Assembly (NCBI GenBank): GCA_018304445.1
Contig: JAGVWD010000019.1
Span: 1-13,900, forward strand
Direction: 5' to 3'
Length of the DNA: 13,900 nt
From: Candidatus Iainarchaeum sp.
GTDB lineage: Archaea; Iainarchaeota; Iainarchaeia; Iainarchaeales; JAXPJC01
A program made the translations under genes and the position numbers. The notes beneath the pieces were generated by a model. It was not told the DNA's origin, did no database searches, and worked only from the letters and a program-made list of their open reading frames with translations. Positions 6,548-13,807 of this stretch are shown here, piece by piece (the first letter of the stretch is position 1; every line of letters starts with the position of its first letter).

Positions 6548-6706
6548 ATGAGGCTTTTTCAAAGCATAAAAAGAGCAATAAGAAGGAAAAACAATACGCT
6601 AAAACAAATTATCAGAACATACCTGCGGTCACGTAGGGAAAAGCTTGCACTTAAGAGGCTTGAAGCATGGTATATAAAGCATGGCGGTTATGGAAACAAG
6701 AGATAG
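6548..6706 (+). CDS. Small very basic protein (52 residues) directly upstream of rnp2
   Basis: Short reading frame from ATG 6548 to TAG 6704-6706. The product opens MRLFQSIKRAIRRK and has ten Arg, seven Lys and only two Glu among 52 residues, a composition like small ribosomal or RNA-binding proteins. It is probably one long amphipathic helix followed by a WYIKHGGYGNKR tail. I do not recognise it; it does not look like L39e, L29 or L38e. The stop is immediately followed by the ATG of rnp2, the tight spacing expected of a real co-translated gene, and a TATA-like box lies upstream at 6486-6492. A role as a small RNA-binding partner of RNase P or the ribosome is possible but inferred only from charge and position. 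Confidence 0.55.
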   Translation: MRLFQSIKRAIRRKNNTLKQIIRTYLRSRREKLALKRLEAWYIKHGGYGNKR

Positions 6707-7078
6707 ATGATAAAAATGCCGAAAACAAAGCACTACAAGCAGTCCCTTAAGCCCATTCCGCCGACATTGCGCGGAAAAAAGCGCTATGTCCTTTTTGAGC
6801 TTATTGCAAAGGAAAATGCGAAACTGAGCGAAAAGAATGTGGATGATGCGCTCTGGCGCACTTTTTTGGAGCTTTACGGAAGCGTTGGAACAGCAAGGCA
6901 GAGAATATGGCCGATAAAGTTTGACTCCTCGCGCAATTTAGGAATAGTGCGCTGCGCGCTTGAGGCGCTTGAGGAAGTGAAAGCGGGGCTGCTTTTTGTG
7001 AAAAATGTTTCCGGAACTGAAGTGATTCCGAAAATAATTTCAGTTTCTGGGAGCATTAAACAACTTAAAGCCAAATAG
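6707..7078 (+). CDS. rnp2: Ribonuclease P protein component 2 (Pop5 family)
   Basis: Protein subunit of archaeal RNase P (pre-tRNA 5' processing); in known systems it forms a complex with Rnp3/Rpp30 that activates the RNA catalytic domain. The Pop5 pattern is present: PPTLRGKKRYVLFEL at the first strand, LWRTFLELYGSVGTA, WPIKFD, LGIVRCALEALEEVKAGLLFV, and the C-terminal VSGSIKQLKAK matching the family's VSGTIK-type ending. The 123-residue length fits. It starts at ATG 6707, just after the stop of the small basic gene; ATG 6716 (MPKTKHYK) is an alternative that loses three residues. It ends 11 bp from the convergent lipoprotein gene. The bases after the stop are T-rich (GTTGTTTTAATT) and could serve as an archaeal-type terminator. 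Confidence 0.85.
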   Translation: MIKMPKTKHYKQSLKPIPPTLRGKKRYVLFELIAKENAKLSEKNVDDALWRTFLELYGSVGTARQRIWPIKFDSSRNLGIVRCALEALEEVKAGLLFVKNVSGTEVIPKIISVSGSIKQLKAK

Positions 7079-7089
7079 GGTTGTTTTAA

Positions 7090-7653
7090 TTAGGAGACCG
7101 ACAGCCCCAATGCAATTGATGTGATATAGTAGCATTTCGGCTGCTCTTTAACCAGTTCAAGTCCGGCCGCAGCCTGCTGCCTTGCTTCCTCATCCGGAAA
7201 TTCGCCTTTTGTAATTTTTGTGCTGTTGTCCTTCAGGTCAGCTTCAATTATGAGGAAATCCCCCGGCTCTATTCCTGTAATTTCAGGGGTTTCGCAATCT
7301 TCAGAAATTTTAAAGGAATAGCTGATTGTATATTCCCTCTCCGCGGTTTTCTTCGCTTTCTTTGCAACTTCAGGGAAGCATTTTTTGGCAATCTCAAAAC
7401 TCCCTTCAAACGATGCCATAAGTTCAGGGCTCACATTGGCGTCATTTGCAACTATTATGCCAACGGCATCCTCTATAGTGCATTTCTTCTCACCTGCAAA
7501 AAACTCCCCAAACCCGGTTGCAATTTTTGCCTCTGCGGTATTGTCCGCAAGCTTGATTGCGGAGTCCTCGTCAGCCTTGCTTGAATCTATGCAGCCTGAC
7601 AGGAACAAAAGCGCGGCAAGCGAAACAAATCCGGTTAAAATTGCCTTATTCAC
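7090..7653 (-). CDS. Predicted lipoprotein, uncharacterised
   Basis: Likely membrane-anchored, outward-facing protein of 187 residues. The N-terminus is a signal peptide (Lys, then TGFVSLAALLFLSGC) ending in an LSGC lipobox-like motif whose Cys would be lipidated. The rest is acidic with four further Cys, in KKCTIED, KKCFPEV, EDCETPE and PKCYYI, which could form two disulfides. I find no known domain. The start is GTG 7653 because TTAAAA on the minus strand (7677-7682) lies about 27 bases upstream, the leaderless spacing seen elsewhere here. A TTG at 7671 would add six residues before the signal peptide. It follows the ABC exporter genes on the same strand, so a functional link such as an exported substrate or accessory lipoprotein is possible. 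Confidence 0.75.
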   Translation of the reverse strand: MNKAILTGFVSLAALLFLSGCIDSSKADEDSAIKLADNTAEAKIATGFGEFFAGEKKCTIEDAVGIIVANDANVSPELMASFEGSFEIAKKCFPEVAKKAKKTAEREYTISYSFKISEDCETPEITGIEPGDFLIIEADLKDNSTKITKGEFPDEEARQQAAAGLELVKEQPKCYYITSIALGLSVS

Positions 7654-7676
7654 GCTGTTATTGTAACACAAAAGGC

Positions 7677-7682
7677 TTTTAA
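7677..7682 (-). promoter_or_regulatory. TATA box for the lipoprotein gene
   Basis: CCTTAAAAGCC on the minus strand is centred about 27 bases upstream of the GTG at 7653 and lies in the short gap after the permease stop. It would allow transcription independent of the ABC genes. Confidence 0.45.
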
Positions 7683-7684
7683 GG

Positions 7685-8431
7685 CTATATTTCTATTTTT
7701 TCGAACAAGTAGCTTCCAATTGCAAATACCGCAAGCGTCAGTGCGCCCAGCACAGCAAAATCAATCCCGATTCCGAAGGTTGAAATTCCGCCCAGCATTG
7801 CATGCAGCGCGTCAACCCCATAGGAAAGCGGATTGAAGAGCGCGATTATCATTATTGCATCCGGCAATCCCACAAGGGGGAACAACGCGCCGGAAAGGAA
7901 AAACAGGGGCATTATGATGAAATTCATTATGAGGGGGAATGCCTGCATGTCTTCAAGCATTGATGCAATTGCGGTTCCCAATGCAGTAAATAGCAGCGCA
8001 ATAAGGAACATGAAAAAGAGTGCAAGCGGAAGCAGAATCAAATCAGAAACCCTGAAGCCCACAAGCAGTGAAATTGCGAGCACAATAATTCCCTGTATTA
8101 CTGCAACTGTTGCGCCTCCCAGGATCCTTCCAAGCATTATTTGCAGGCGCGATACAGGAGCAACCAAAGTTTCTTTCAAAAATCCGAACTGCCTGTCCCA
8201 TATTACCTCAATGCCGGAGAACATTGCCGCAAACAGAATTGTCATTGCAGTAACCCCCGGAGCAAGGAACTGTATGTAATCCCCGCCGCCCGCCTTCTGG
8301 TAAATCGGCCCGAAGCCGAATCCAAGGGCAACAAGGAACAGCAATGGCAGCCCGAGCATTCCAATCATCCTAGGCTTTGAGCGCCAGTAGCGCTTTAATT
8401 GCCTGAGCCACATGACATATAAAATTCCCAT
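7685..8431 (-). CDS. ABC-2 type transporter permease (DrrB/NodJ-like)
   Basis: Membrane subunit of an ABC exporter, 248 residues, with about six hydrophobic segments. ABC-2 features include the LRQLKRYWRSKPRMIGML entry helix, an LAPGVTAMTILFAAMFSG second segment, the conserved WDRQFGFLKETLVAPVSR coupling region, and the late GALFPLVGLPDAIMIIALFNPLSYGVDALHAM stretch (around the fifth helix), typical of DrrB-like daunorubicin or polysaccharide exporters. It starts 3 bp after the ATPase gene and is surely co-transcribed with it; two copies of each subunit would form the transporter. The exported substrate cannot be read from the sequence. Confidence 0.9.
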   Translation of the reverse strand: MGILYVMWLRQLKRYWRSKPRMIGMLGLPLLFLVALGFGFGPIYQKAGGGDYIQFLAPGVTAMTILFAAMFSGIEVIWDRQFGFLKETLVAPVSRLQIMLGRILGGATVAVIQGIIVLAISLLVGFRVSDLILLPLALFFMFLIALLFTALGTAIASMLEDMQAFPLIMNFIIMPLFFLSGALFPLVGLPDAIMIIALFNPLSYGVDALHAMLGGISTFGIGIDFAVLGALTLAVFAIGSYLFEKIEI

Positions 8432-8434
8432 AAG

Positions 8435-9247
8435 CTAGCGCCTCCACAATTTCCTGTCAAGCCTCATCCTGTCCTTCGGGGAGGAATTCTCCTCGCGGAT
8501 ATGATGCCCTGTAAGTTTAAGGAAGGATTCTTCAAGGGATTTTGATTTCGTTCTTTTTTTGAGTTGGCTTGCAGTTCCCTGCATGATTATTTTTCCCTGG
8601 TCAATGATTGCAATCTTGTCAGCAGTTTTTTCCGCCTCGTCCATGTAATGCGTTGTGAAGAATATTGTCATGCCCTCTTTTTTGTTAAGCCCCCTCACAT
8701 ATTCCCATATCTTGTTTCTTGTCTGCGGGTCCAATCCGAGAGTAGGCTCATCAAGGAAAAGGATTTTCGGATGGTGCAATAGCCCTCTTGCAATCTCAAG
8801 CCTGCGCTTCATGCCCCCTGAAAAAGTCCTTACAAGGCCGTCTTTCCTTTCCGAAAGCTCAACAAGATTCAGGAGATATGAAATCCTCTCCCTCCGCAAT
8901 GCATTTGGGATGCCATAGAGAACCCCGTGGAATTCCATGTTCTCATATGCTGTAAGCTCATCATCCAGGCTCGGGTCCTGGAAAACAATCCCGAACGAAT
9001 GCCTTGCCGCATCCTTCTCATGCACGGGATCAAAGCCATTGACCTTCATTGCGCCGCTTGTGGGATGCAGTAGCGTTGTGAGCATTTTGATTGTTGTGGT
9101 TTTTCCCGCGCCATTGGGGCCCAAAAAAGCGAATATTTCCCCCGAGGAAACTTCAAATGAAATCCCATCAACCGCGGTAAAATTCCCGAATTTCCTCGAG
9201 AGGCTTTCAACAACTATTGCCGCTTTCTGCCCGGCTTTTTTTATCAT
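8435..9247 (-). CDS. ABC transporter ATP-binding protein (DrrA-like)
   Basis: ATPase subunit of the exporter encoded with the downstream permease. All nucleotide-binding motifs are present: Walker A GPNGAGKTT at residues 43-51, Q-loop Gln90 in VFQDPSLDDELT, signature FSGGMKRR at 142-149, Walker B ILFLDEP with Asp166-Glu167, D-loop GLD ending at Asp173, and the switch His200 in TTHYMDEAE. The SLEESFLKLTG motif near residue 240 is characteristic of the DrrA/NodI-like drug and polysaccharide exporter group. The 270-residue length includes a basic tail of about 25 residues rich in Arg and Lys after that motif. The gene diverges from the LUD gene across a 53-bp promoter gap. Function as an ABC ATPase is sure; substrate unknown. 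Confidence 0.95.
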   Translation of the reverse strand: MIKKAGQKAAIVVESLSRKFGNFTAVDGISFEVSSGEIFAFLGPNGAGKTTTIKMLTTLLHPTSGAMKVNGFDPVHEKDAARHSFGIVFQDPSLDDELTAYENMEFHGVLYGIPNALRRERISYLLNLVELSERKDGLVRTFSGGMKRRLEIARGLLHHPKILFLDEPTLGLDPQTRNKIWEYVRGLNKKEGMTIFFTTHYMDEAEKTADKIAIIDQGKIIMQGTASQLKKRTKSKSLEESFLKLTGHHIREENSSPKDRMRLDRKLWRR

Positions 9248-9269
9248 ACTCTAAAATATAATCTAATAA

Positions 9270-9275
9270 TTTAAA
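9270..9275. promoter_or_regulatory. Shared palindromic TATA element between the divergent ABC and LUD genes
   Basis: TTTAAA sits near the middle of the 53-bp gap between ATG 9247 (minus) and ATG 9301 (plus). Its centre is about 25 bases from one start and 28 from the other, both leaderless-type distances, so one symmetric element could serve both directions. A second AT-rich string (TAAAATATAAT, 9252-9262) lies closer to the ABC start. Confidence 0.5.
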
Positions 9276-9300
9276 AACTGTTGGAACTGATAATTGTATT

Positions 9301-9915
9301 ATGGATTACAACAAATTGGCGTCTGAGGCAAGCATCAAAAAGACAATGAAGGCGCTTAAGGGCAGGGGCATTGATGCGGAATTTGTAAAAACCAGGGAAG
9401 AGGCATTGAAAAGGCTGGTTGAATCTATTCCCGAAGGGGCAGAAATAATGACAGGGGGCTCCACAACACTTGAGGAAATAGGCTTTGTTGATTTGCTGAA
9501 ATCAAAAAGGCACAAGTGGAAAAACCTCAAGGATGAACTCCTTGCGGAGAAAGATTCTGAAAAACAGGCGGAGCTGCGCAAAAGAAGCGTTACCTCCGAA
9601 TACTTCATCGGCAGCGTGCATGCGGTTGCAGAAACCGGGGAAGTGCTTGTTGCAAGCGCCTCCGGAAGCCAGATTCCCGCATATTCATTCTCTTCTGACA
9701 ACATCATCTGGATTGTCGGGGCGCAGAAGATTGTTCCGACAGCAGAGGATGCATTCAGGAGGGTCAGGGAGCATTCGCTTCCATTGGAAGACAAAAGGAT
9801 GAAAAGCATCGGCTACTCCGGCAGCACAATAGGAAAACTGCTTGTTTTTGAAAGGGAAATACTCCCGAACCGCAAAATAAGGCTGATTTTTGTGAATGAG
9901 AAACTGGGGTTCTAA
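9301..9915 (+). CDS. LUD-domain protein (LutC/YkgG-like, DUF162)
   Basis: 204-residue protein of the LUD superfamily. Diagnostic parts are the central MTGGSTTLEEIGFVDLL motif, a SEYFIGSVHAVAETGEVLVASASGSQ segment (split strand and glycine turn), and IIWIVGAQKIVPTAEDAFRRVREHSLP towards the C-terminus. In bacteria, LutC works with LutA and LutB in lactate oxidation. Neither partner is visible here, so a lactate role should not be assumed; many archaeal stand-alone LUD proteins have no assigned function. Start ATG 9301 suits the TTTAAA element 28 bases upstream. It is followed by an 85-bp gap before psmA that has its own promoter, so it is probably a single-gene unit. Confidence 0.85.
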   Translation: MDYNKLASEASIKKTMKALKGRGIDAEFVKTREEALKRLVESIPEGAEIMTGGSTTLEEIGFVDLLKSKRHKWKNLKDELLAEKDSEKQAELRKRSVTSEYFIGSVHAVAETGEVLVASASGSQIPAYSFSSDNIIWIVGAQKIVPTAEDAFRRVREHSLPLEDKRMKSIGYSGSTIGKLLVFEREILPNRKIRLIFVNEKLGF

Positions 9916-9938
9916 TTGCATTCCATCAAATAGAATCC

Positions 9939-9946
9939 TTTATATA
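9939..9946 (+). promoter_or_regulatory. TATA box for the proteasome-exosome operon
   Basis: TTTATATA lies 55-62 bases before the psmA ATG, predicting a transcript start near 9970 and a leader of about 30 bases. Unlike the leaderless genes nearby, this leader carries a ribosome binding site. Confidence 0.6.
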
Positions 9947-9986
9947 GGTTATGTTCATAGAATATTATTAATAGGAAGAGAAAGGA

Positions 9987-9993
9987 AAAGGAG
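9987..9993 (+). promoter_or_regulatory. Ribosome binding site that fixes the psmA start
   Basis: AAAGGAG with GGAG at 9990-9993 is 7 bases before ATG 10001. It supports that start over the longer open frame beginning at 9896, whose first 35 codons overlap the end of the LUD gene and are not proteasome-like. Confidence 0.6.
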
Positions 9994-10000
9994 AGAATTT

Positions 10001-10732
10001 ATGTATCCTGTTTCTCAAAGGTCAGCTGCATACGACAGGGCAGCAACAATGTTCAGCCCAGATGGTAGGCTTTACCATGTTGAATATGCGAGCAAGATTG
10101 TAGCCCAGGGAACTCTGGGAATTGGGATGATTTACGATTCAGGCGTTTTGTTCGGCGCGGACAAGAAAGTGCCCAGCCGGCTTGCGCTTCCCGACTCAAT
10201 AGAAAAGATGTTCAAGATTGACGAGCACATTGCGGCGATTTCCGCAGGGCTTGTGGGGGATGCGAGAAGGCTCGTGCAGATTGCAAGGCAGAAGGCGCAG
10301 GAAAACACGATGTACTATGAGGAGCCAATACAAGTAGAACTGCTTGTGAAGGAAATAAGCAACATAAAGCAGATTTTCACGCAGTACGGCGGAATGCGCC
10401 CTTTCGGGATTTCATTCATCATCGGGGGAATAGACGAAACAGGGAAAAGGCTTTTCGAAACAGAGCCTTCCGGAGCGCTTGCGGAATACAAGGCAATTGC
10501 AATAGGAAAGGGAAGGAACGAGGCAATGGCATTCCTTGAGAAGGAATACTCTGACAATATGACTTTCGACAATGCGATTTCACTTTCGCTTAAGGCGCTG
10601 CAGAAGGGGCTTGATGAAAAGGAGAAAATCTCCGCGGACAGGCTTGATTTCGGTTACATAGATGAGAAGAAAAAAAGATTCAACAAAATACCCAAGGAAA
10701 AACTCAAATCTTTTTTGGGAAACCTCAAATAA
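10001..10732 (+). CDS. psmA: Proteasome subunit alpha
   Basis: Forms the outer seven-membered rings of the archaeal 20S proteasome, which gate entry to the proteolytic chamber. The family signature is complete: an N-terminal helix region SQRSAAYDRAATMFSPDGRL, then YHVEYASKIVAQGTLGIG, followed by the GVLFGADKK strand and a long GLVGDARRLVQIAR helix. 243 residues is normal. Start ATG 10001 is supported by the ribosome binding site and because it begins just before the gate-region residues. It is the first gene of a block with sbds, rrp4, rrp41 and rrp42, an order conserved in many archaea. No beta-subunit gene is in the window, which is usual as it lies elsewhere in most archaea. Confidence 0.97.
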   Translation: MYPVSQRSAAYDRAATMFSPDGRLYHVEYASKIVAQGTLGIGMIYDSGVLFGADKKVPSRLALPDSIEKMFKIDEHIAAISAGLVGDARRLVQIARQKAQENTMYYEEPIQVELLVKEISNIKQIFTQYGGMRPFGISFIIGGIDETGKRLFETEPSGALAEYKAIAIGKGRNEAMAFLEKEYSDNMTFDNAISLSLKALQKGLDEKEKISADRLDFGYIDEKKKRFNKIPKEKLKSFLGNLK

Positions 10733-10765
10733 AAAAAACCAGCCGGAAAAACATAACTTAGCGGT

Positions 10766-11488
10766 ATGCTGCCGGCAGAAAGACCTCCTATGGTAAAGCT
10801 TGAAGATGCTGTGATAGCAAGGATGGACAAGGGCGGGATGAAGTTTGAGATATTGGTTGACCCAGAACTCGCAATGGAGCTGAAGAAAGGAATGAACATA
10901 AACATGGATGAGCTGCTTGCATTTGAAACGATATTCAAGGATGCAAACAAGGGGGAGGAAGCCTCCGAGCAGAATATTGCAAAGGCATTCGGCACAACGG
11001 ATGTCAAGGAAATTGCAAAGAAGATAATCCTGCAGGGGGAAGTGCAGTTAACAACCGCCCAGCGCAAGGAGATGCTTGAGGCGCGCAGAAGGGAAGTAAT
11101 TGCAACGATTGCAAGGGACGCAATCAATCCGCAGACAAACGCGCCTCACCCCCCATTAAGGATAGAAAACGCAATGAACGAGTCTAGAATCACGATTGAC
11201 CCTTTCAAGTCCGCAAATGAGCAGATTCCCGCAATACTAAAGGAAATAAGGAAACTGATCCCCATATCCTTCGAGAAAATGCGCATTGCTGTAAGGATTC
11301 CGGCTGAATTCGCGGGAAAAGCGAACGTCATCCTGCACAAATACGAGCTGAAGCAGGAAGAGTGGCAGAATGATGGAAGCTTGGTTGCGGTTGTTGAAGT
11401 GCCCGCAGGGGTAAAGGCGCAGCTGTTCGATGAGCTGAATCATCTTACACACGGAACAGTCGAGTCAAAATTGCTGGAAAATAAATAA
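10766..11488 (+). CDS. sbds: Ribosome maturation protein SBDS (Sdo1 homologue)
   Basis: Archaeal SBDS factor; its eukaryotic counterparts help release anti-association factor (eIF6/Tif6) from the large ribosomal subunit. The N-terminal FYSH domain is seen in VIARMDKGGMKFEILVDPELA and the helix region to LAFETIFKDANKGEEAS. The middle helical domain contains LTTAQRKEMLEARRREVIATIARDAINPQTNAPHPPLRIENAM. The C-terminal ferredoxin-like domain begins near IPISFEKMRIAVRIP. Length is 240 residues from ATG 10766. Family members usually begin close to VKLEDAVIAR, so ATG 10790 (232 residues) is a good alternative. The 33-bp gap after psmA has no clear ribosome binding site for either. Identity is certain from motif and operon context. 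Confidence 0.95.
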   Translation: MLPAERPPMVKLEDAVIARMDKGGMKFEILVDPELAMELKKGMNINMDELLAFETIFKDANKGEEASEQNIAKAFGTTDVKEIAKKIILQGEVQLTTAQRKEMLEARRREVIATIARDAINPQTNAPHPPLRIENAMNESRITIDPFKSANEQIPAILKEIRKLIPISFEKMRIAVRIPAEFAGKANVILHKYELKQEEWQNDGSLVAVVEVPAGVKAQLFDELNHLTHGTVESKLLENK

Positions 11489-11545
11489 AATTAAAAAAGC
11501 GAAATTAAAAAATTAAATCATAAAAATAAGGAAAGCAAAAGAAAC

Positions 11546-11550
11546 GGAGG
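11546..11550 (+). promoter_or_regulatory. Ribosome binding site of rrp4
   Basis: GGAGG lies 10 bases before ATG 11561. The 72-bp gap from 11489 is very A-rich and contains AAAATTAAATCATAAAAATA, which could also hold an internal promoter for the exosome genes. Confidence 0.5.
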
Positions 11551-11560
11551 AAAGAGAAAA

Positions 11561-12277
11561 ATGCCAAGAACAATAGTAACTCCCGGGGAGCTTATAACCT
11601 CGGAAAGGAAGAAGCTTGGAAGCAACGTGCACATGCACGAAGGCAGGATATATTCAACATGCATAGGCCTTGTTGAGGAAGGAACAGATTTCATAAATGT
11701 GATTCCCCTTGAGGGGAGATACAGGCCCATGATTGACGATTTGGTCGTGGGAATAGTTACCTCTGAAAGGTTCGGGGGCTATGGAACGGACATAAATTCC
11801 TATTACCCGGCGTACATTTCAAGGAAGGAAGTGGACGAGAGCCTCAGGCCCGGAAGCATAATCTCCGCGAAAATCGCAAAAGTAAACGAGATAAATGAAG
11901 TGGAGCTGATGAACGTAAGGGTATTCTACGGCGGGGAAATAATTTCTGTCAGCCCTGTGAAAGTCCCAAGGATAATGGGCAGGAACAACAGCATGCTTGA
12001 TCTCCTGAAGCAGGGAACCAACGCAAACATCCTTATTGGAAAAAACGGAAGGATATGGGCAAAGGGCGGCAACACAAAGCTGCTTGAAAAGGCGATTGCG
12101 AAAATAGAAAGGGAAGCGCACATGGAAAACCTGACAAACAAGATTGCGGATTTCCTGAGGGCCGAGAACAAGGGCGCCGGCGCACCAATTTCAGCTGCAA
12201 ACGGGAAAATTCCTGTTGAGCAAACAAAGCACGCTGACAGCAGATCAATGGAAATGAGCGAGGGAAGAGACATATGA
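11561..12277 (+). CDS. rrp4: Exosome complex RNA-binding protein Rrp4
   Basis: RNA-binding cap subunit of the archaeal exosome, which feeds RNA into the Rrp41-Rrp42 ring. Domains in order: an N-terminal barrel (residues ~1-55, VTPGELITS and [19 protein letters not shown]), an S1 domain (~55-130, [42 protein letters not shown]), and a KH domain (~135-200) with its GxxG loop in [13 protein letters not shown]. After the KH domain a polar, Gly/Ala/Ser/Glu-rich tail of about 38 residues follows, probably disordered and longer than usual for Rrp4. Preceded by GGAGG. Its stop overlaps the rrp41 ATG as ATGA at 12274. Confidence 0.95.
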   Translation: MPRTIVTPGELITSERKKLGSNVHMHEGRIYSTCIGLVEEGTDFINVIPLEGRYRPMIDDLVVGIVTSERFGGYGTDINSYYPAYISRKEVDESLRPGSIISAKIAKVNEINEVELMNVRVFYGGEIISVSPVKVPRIMGRNNSMLDLLKQGTNANILIGKNGRIWAKGGNTKLLEKAIAKIEREAHMENLTNKIADFLRAENKGAGAPISAANGKIPVEQTKHADSRSMEMSEGRDI

Positions 12278-13020
12278 GCAAAAAGAAGGAAGTACTTGAA
12301 TATGTGGACAAGGAAGGAAAGCGCACTGACGGAAGAAAGGCCGATGAGCTCCGCGCAATAAAGATTGAAGCTGGCGTGCTTCCGAGAGCGGACGGCTCAG
12401 CATATCTTGAATGGGGGCAGAACAAGGTTCTTGCGGCAGTTTACGGCCCGAGGGAAGTGATCCCAAAGCACCACGCAAACCCCTACAAGGCAATAGTGAG
12501 ATATGCCTACAGGATGGCCTCATTCTCAGTTCCTGAAAGGAAGAACCCGAGGCCGGGAAGAAGGGAGCTTGAAATATCAAAGGTTTCAGGGGAAGCCCTT
12601 GAAAAGGCAATATTCCTTGAAAGGTTCCCGAATACCGCAATAGATGTTTTTGTTGAAGTTCTCGACAGCAATGCGGGAACGAGGATTGCCGCGCTCACAG
12701 CAGCAAGCGTTGCGCTTGCGGATGCGGGAATCCCGATGCGCGACATGGTTTCCGGAGTCGCAATAGGGAAGATTTCCGGGAATTTGGTCCTCGACCTCAA
12801 CAAGCACGAGGAGGACGCGCCCGATGCAGTTGACATGCCTCTGGCAGTTCTTCCGAACTCTGAGGAAATAGTGCTGCTGCAGATGGACGGCCTGCTCAAA
12901 AGAAGCGATTGGGAAAAGGCATTTGAGCTCGGCATGACAGGCTGCAAAAAGGTATATGAGCTGCAGAAGTCTGCGCTGAAAAAGAAATATGAAATTGCAA
13001 ACGGAGATGAGCAGAAATGA
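12274..13020 (+). CDS. rrp41: Exosome complex exonuclease Rrp41 (catalytic RNase PH-fold subunit)
   Basis: Catalytic subunit of the archaeal exosome: with Rrp42 it forms a hexameric ring that degrades RNA 3' to 5' using phosphate, and can add tails in reverse. RNase PH-fold signatures are clear: [37 protein letters not shown], and the substrate-binding arginines Arg96 and Arg97 in [10 protein letters not shown]. The active-site Asp181 and Asp187 in [11 protein letters not shown] align with the catalytic pair of archaeal Rrp41. 248 residues is normal. ATGA overlaps link it to rrp4 (12274) and to rrp42 (13017), consistent with matched synthesis of the ring subunits. All the key residues I looked for are present. 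Confidence 0.97.
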   Translation: MSKKKEVLEYVDKEGKRTDGRKADELRAIKIEAGVLPRADGSAYLEWGQNKVLAAVYGPREVIPKHHANPYKAIVRYAYRMASFSVPERKNPRPGRRELEISKVSGEALEKAIFLERFPNTAIDVFVEVLDSNAGTRIAALTAASVALADAGIPMRDMVSGVAIGKISGNLVLDLNKHEEDAPDAVDMPLAVLPNSEEIVLLQMDGLLKRSDWEKAFELGMTGCKKVYELQKSALKKKYEIANGDEQK

Positions 13021-13796
13021 GCGTCGTAATTTGGGATCTTGACACGGACAAGGTAATAAACAGGCTTAAGGAAGGCAAGCGCGTAGATGAAAGGGCTTTC
13101 GATGAATACAGGGAGATAAAAATGCAGAAGCAGATAAGCGAGAACGCGGACGGCTCCGCAAGGGTCCAGCTCGGCGAAACAGACATAATTGCAGGGGTGA
13201 AGTTTGAACTGGGAAAGCCCTATTCCGATACGCCGGAAGAGGGAACAATGAGCGTCAACTCGGAGCTTCTCCCATTGGCATCCCCCACATTCGAGTTCGG
13301 GCCCCCCTCTGTAGAATCTGTTGAACTCGCAAGGGTTGTTGACAGGGGCATAAGGGAAAGCAAGTGCATGGATTTCAAGAGTTTTTGCATCCGCGAGAAG
13401 GAACTTGCATACACTGCAAACATAGACATATATGTAGTCAATTATGCCGGCAACCTCTTTGATGCGAGCGCATTTGCCGCAATTGCAGCCCTTGCCGAAA
13501 CAAAGCTGCCGAAGGTTGAGGAGGACAAGCTTGTTGCGGGGGAATATTCCGGAAAGCTCAAGCTTTCAAGGAAGCCGATACTGAGCACATTCGCGAAAAT
13601 CTCCAACAGCATAGTGATTGACCCCAATCTCGCGGAGGAAAAGGCAATGAACGCGCGCTTCTCTGTCTCGACAACAGAGGATGAGATGCTCTGCGCATTC
13701 CAGAAGGGATTGGGCGGAAGCTTCACATCGGCAGAGCTCAGCAGCATGCTGGACATTGCCCTGAAGAAGGGAAAGGAATTAAGAAAACTTCTGTGA
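13017..13796 (+). CDS. rrp42: Exosome complex component Rrp42
   Basis: Non-catalytic RNase PH-fold partner of Rrp41 in the exosome ring; in known archaeal complexes it lacks activity but helps build the RNA-binding interface. Recognisable parts are [41 protein letters not shown], a [28 protein letters not shown] segment, [21 protein letters not shown], and the [18 protein letters not shown] strand. The catalytic Asp pair of Rrp41 is replaced by [12 protein letters not shown], as expected for this inactive subunit. 259 residues is normal. The ATG overlaps the rrp41 stop, and the L37Ae gene begins 11 bp after its stop. Confidence 0.95.
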   Translation: MSVVIWDLDTDKVINRLKEGKRVDERAFDEYREIKMQKQISENADGSARVQLGETDIIAGVKFELGKPYSDTPEEGTMSVNSELLPLASPTFEFGPPSVESVELARVVDRGIRESKCMDFKSFCIREKELAYTANIDIYVVNYAGNLFDASAFAAIAALAETKLPKVEEDKLVAGEYSGKLKLSRKPILSTFAKISNSIVIDPNLAEEKAMNARFSVSTTEDEMLCAFQKGLGGSFTSAELSSMLDIALKKGKELRKLL

Positions 13797-13807
13797 AGGT
13801 TTTAGAT

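Noticed and set aside
9896..10000. 35-residue N-terminal extension of psmA
   Set aside because: It overlaps the LUD gene end and the psmA promoter region and does not resemble proteasome sequence. A good ribosome binding site precedes ATG 10001.
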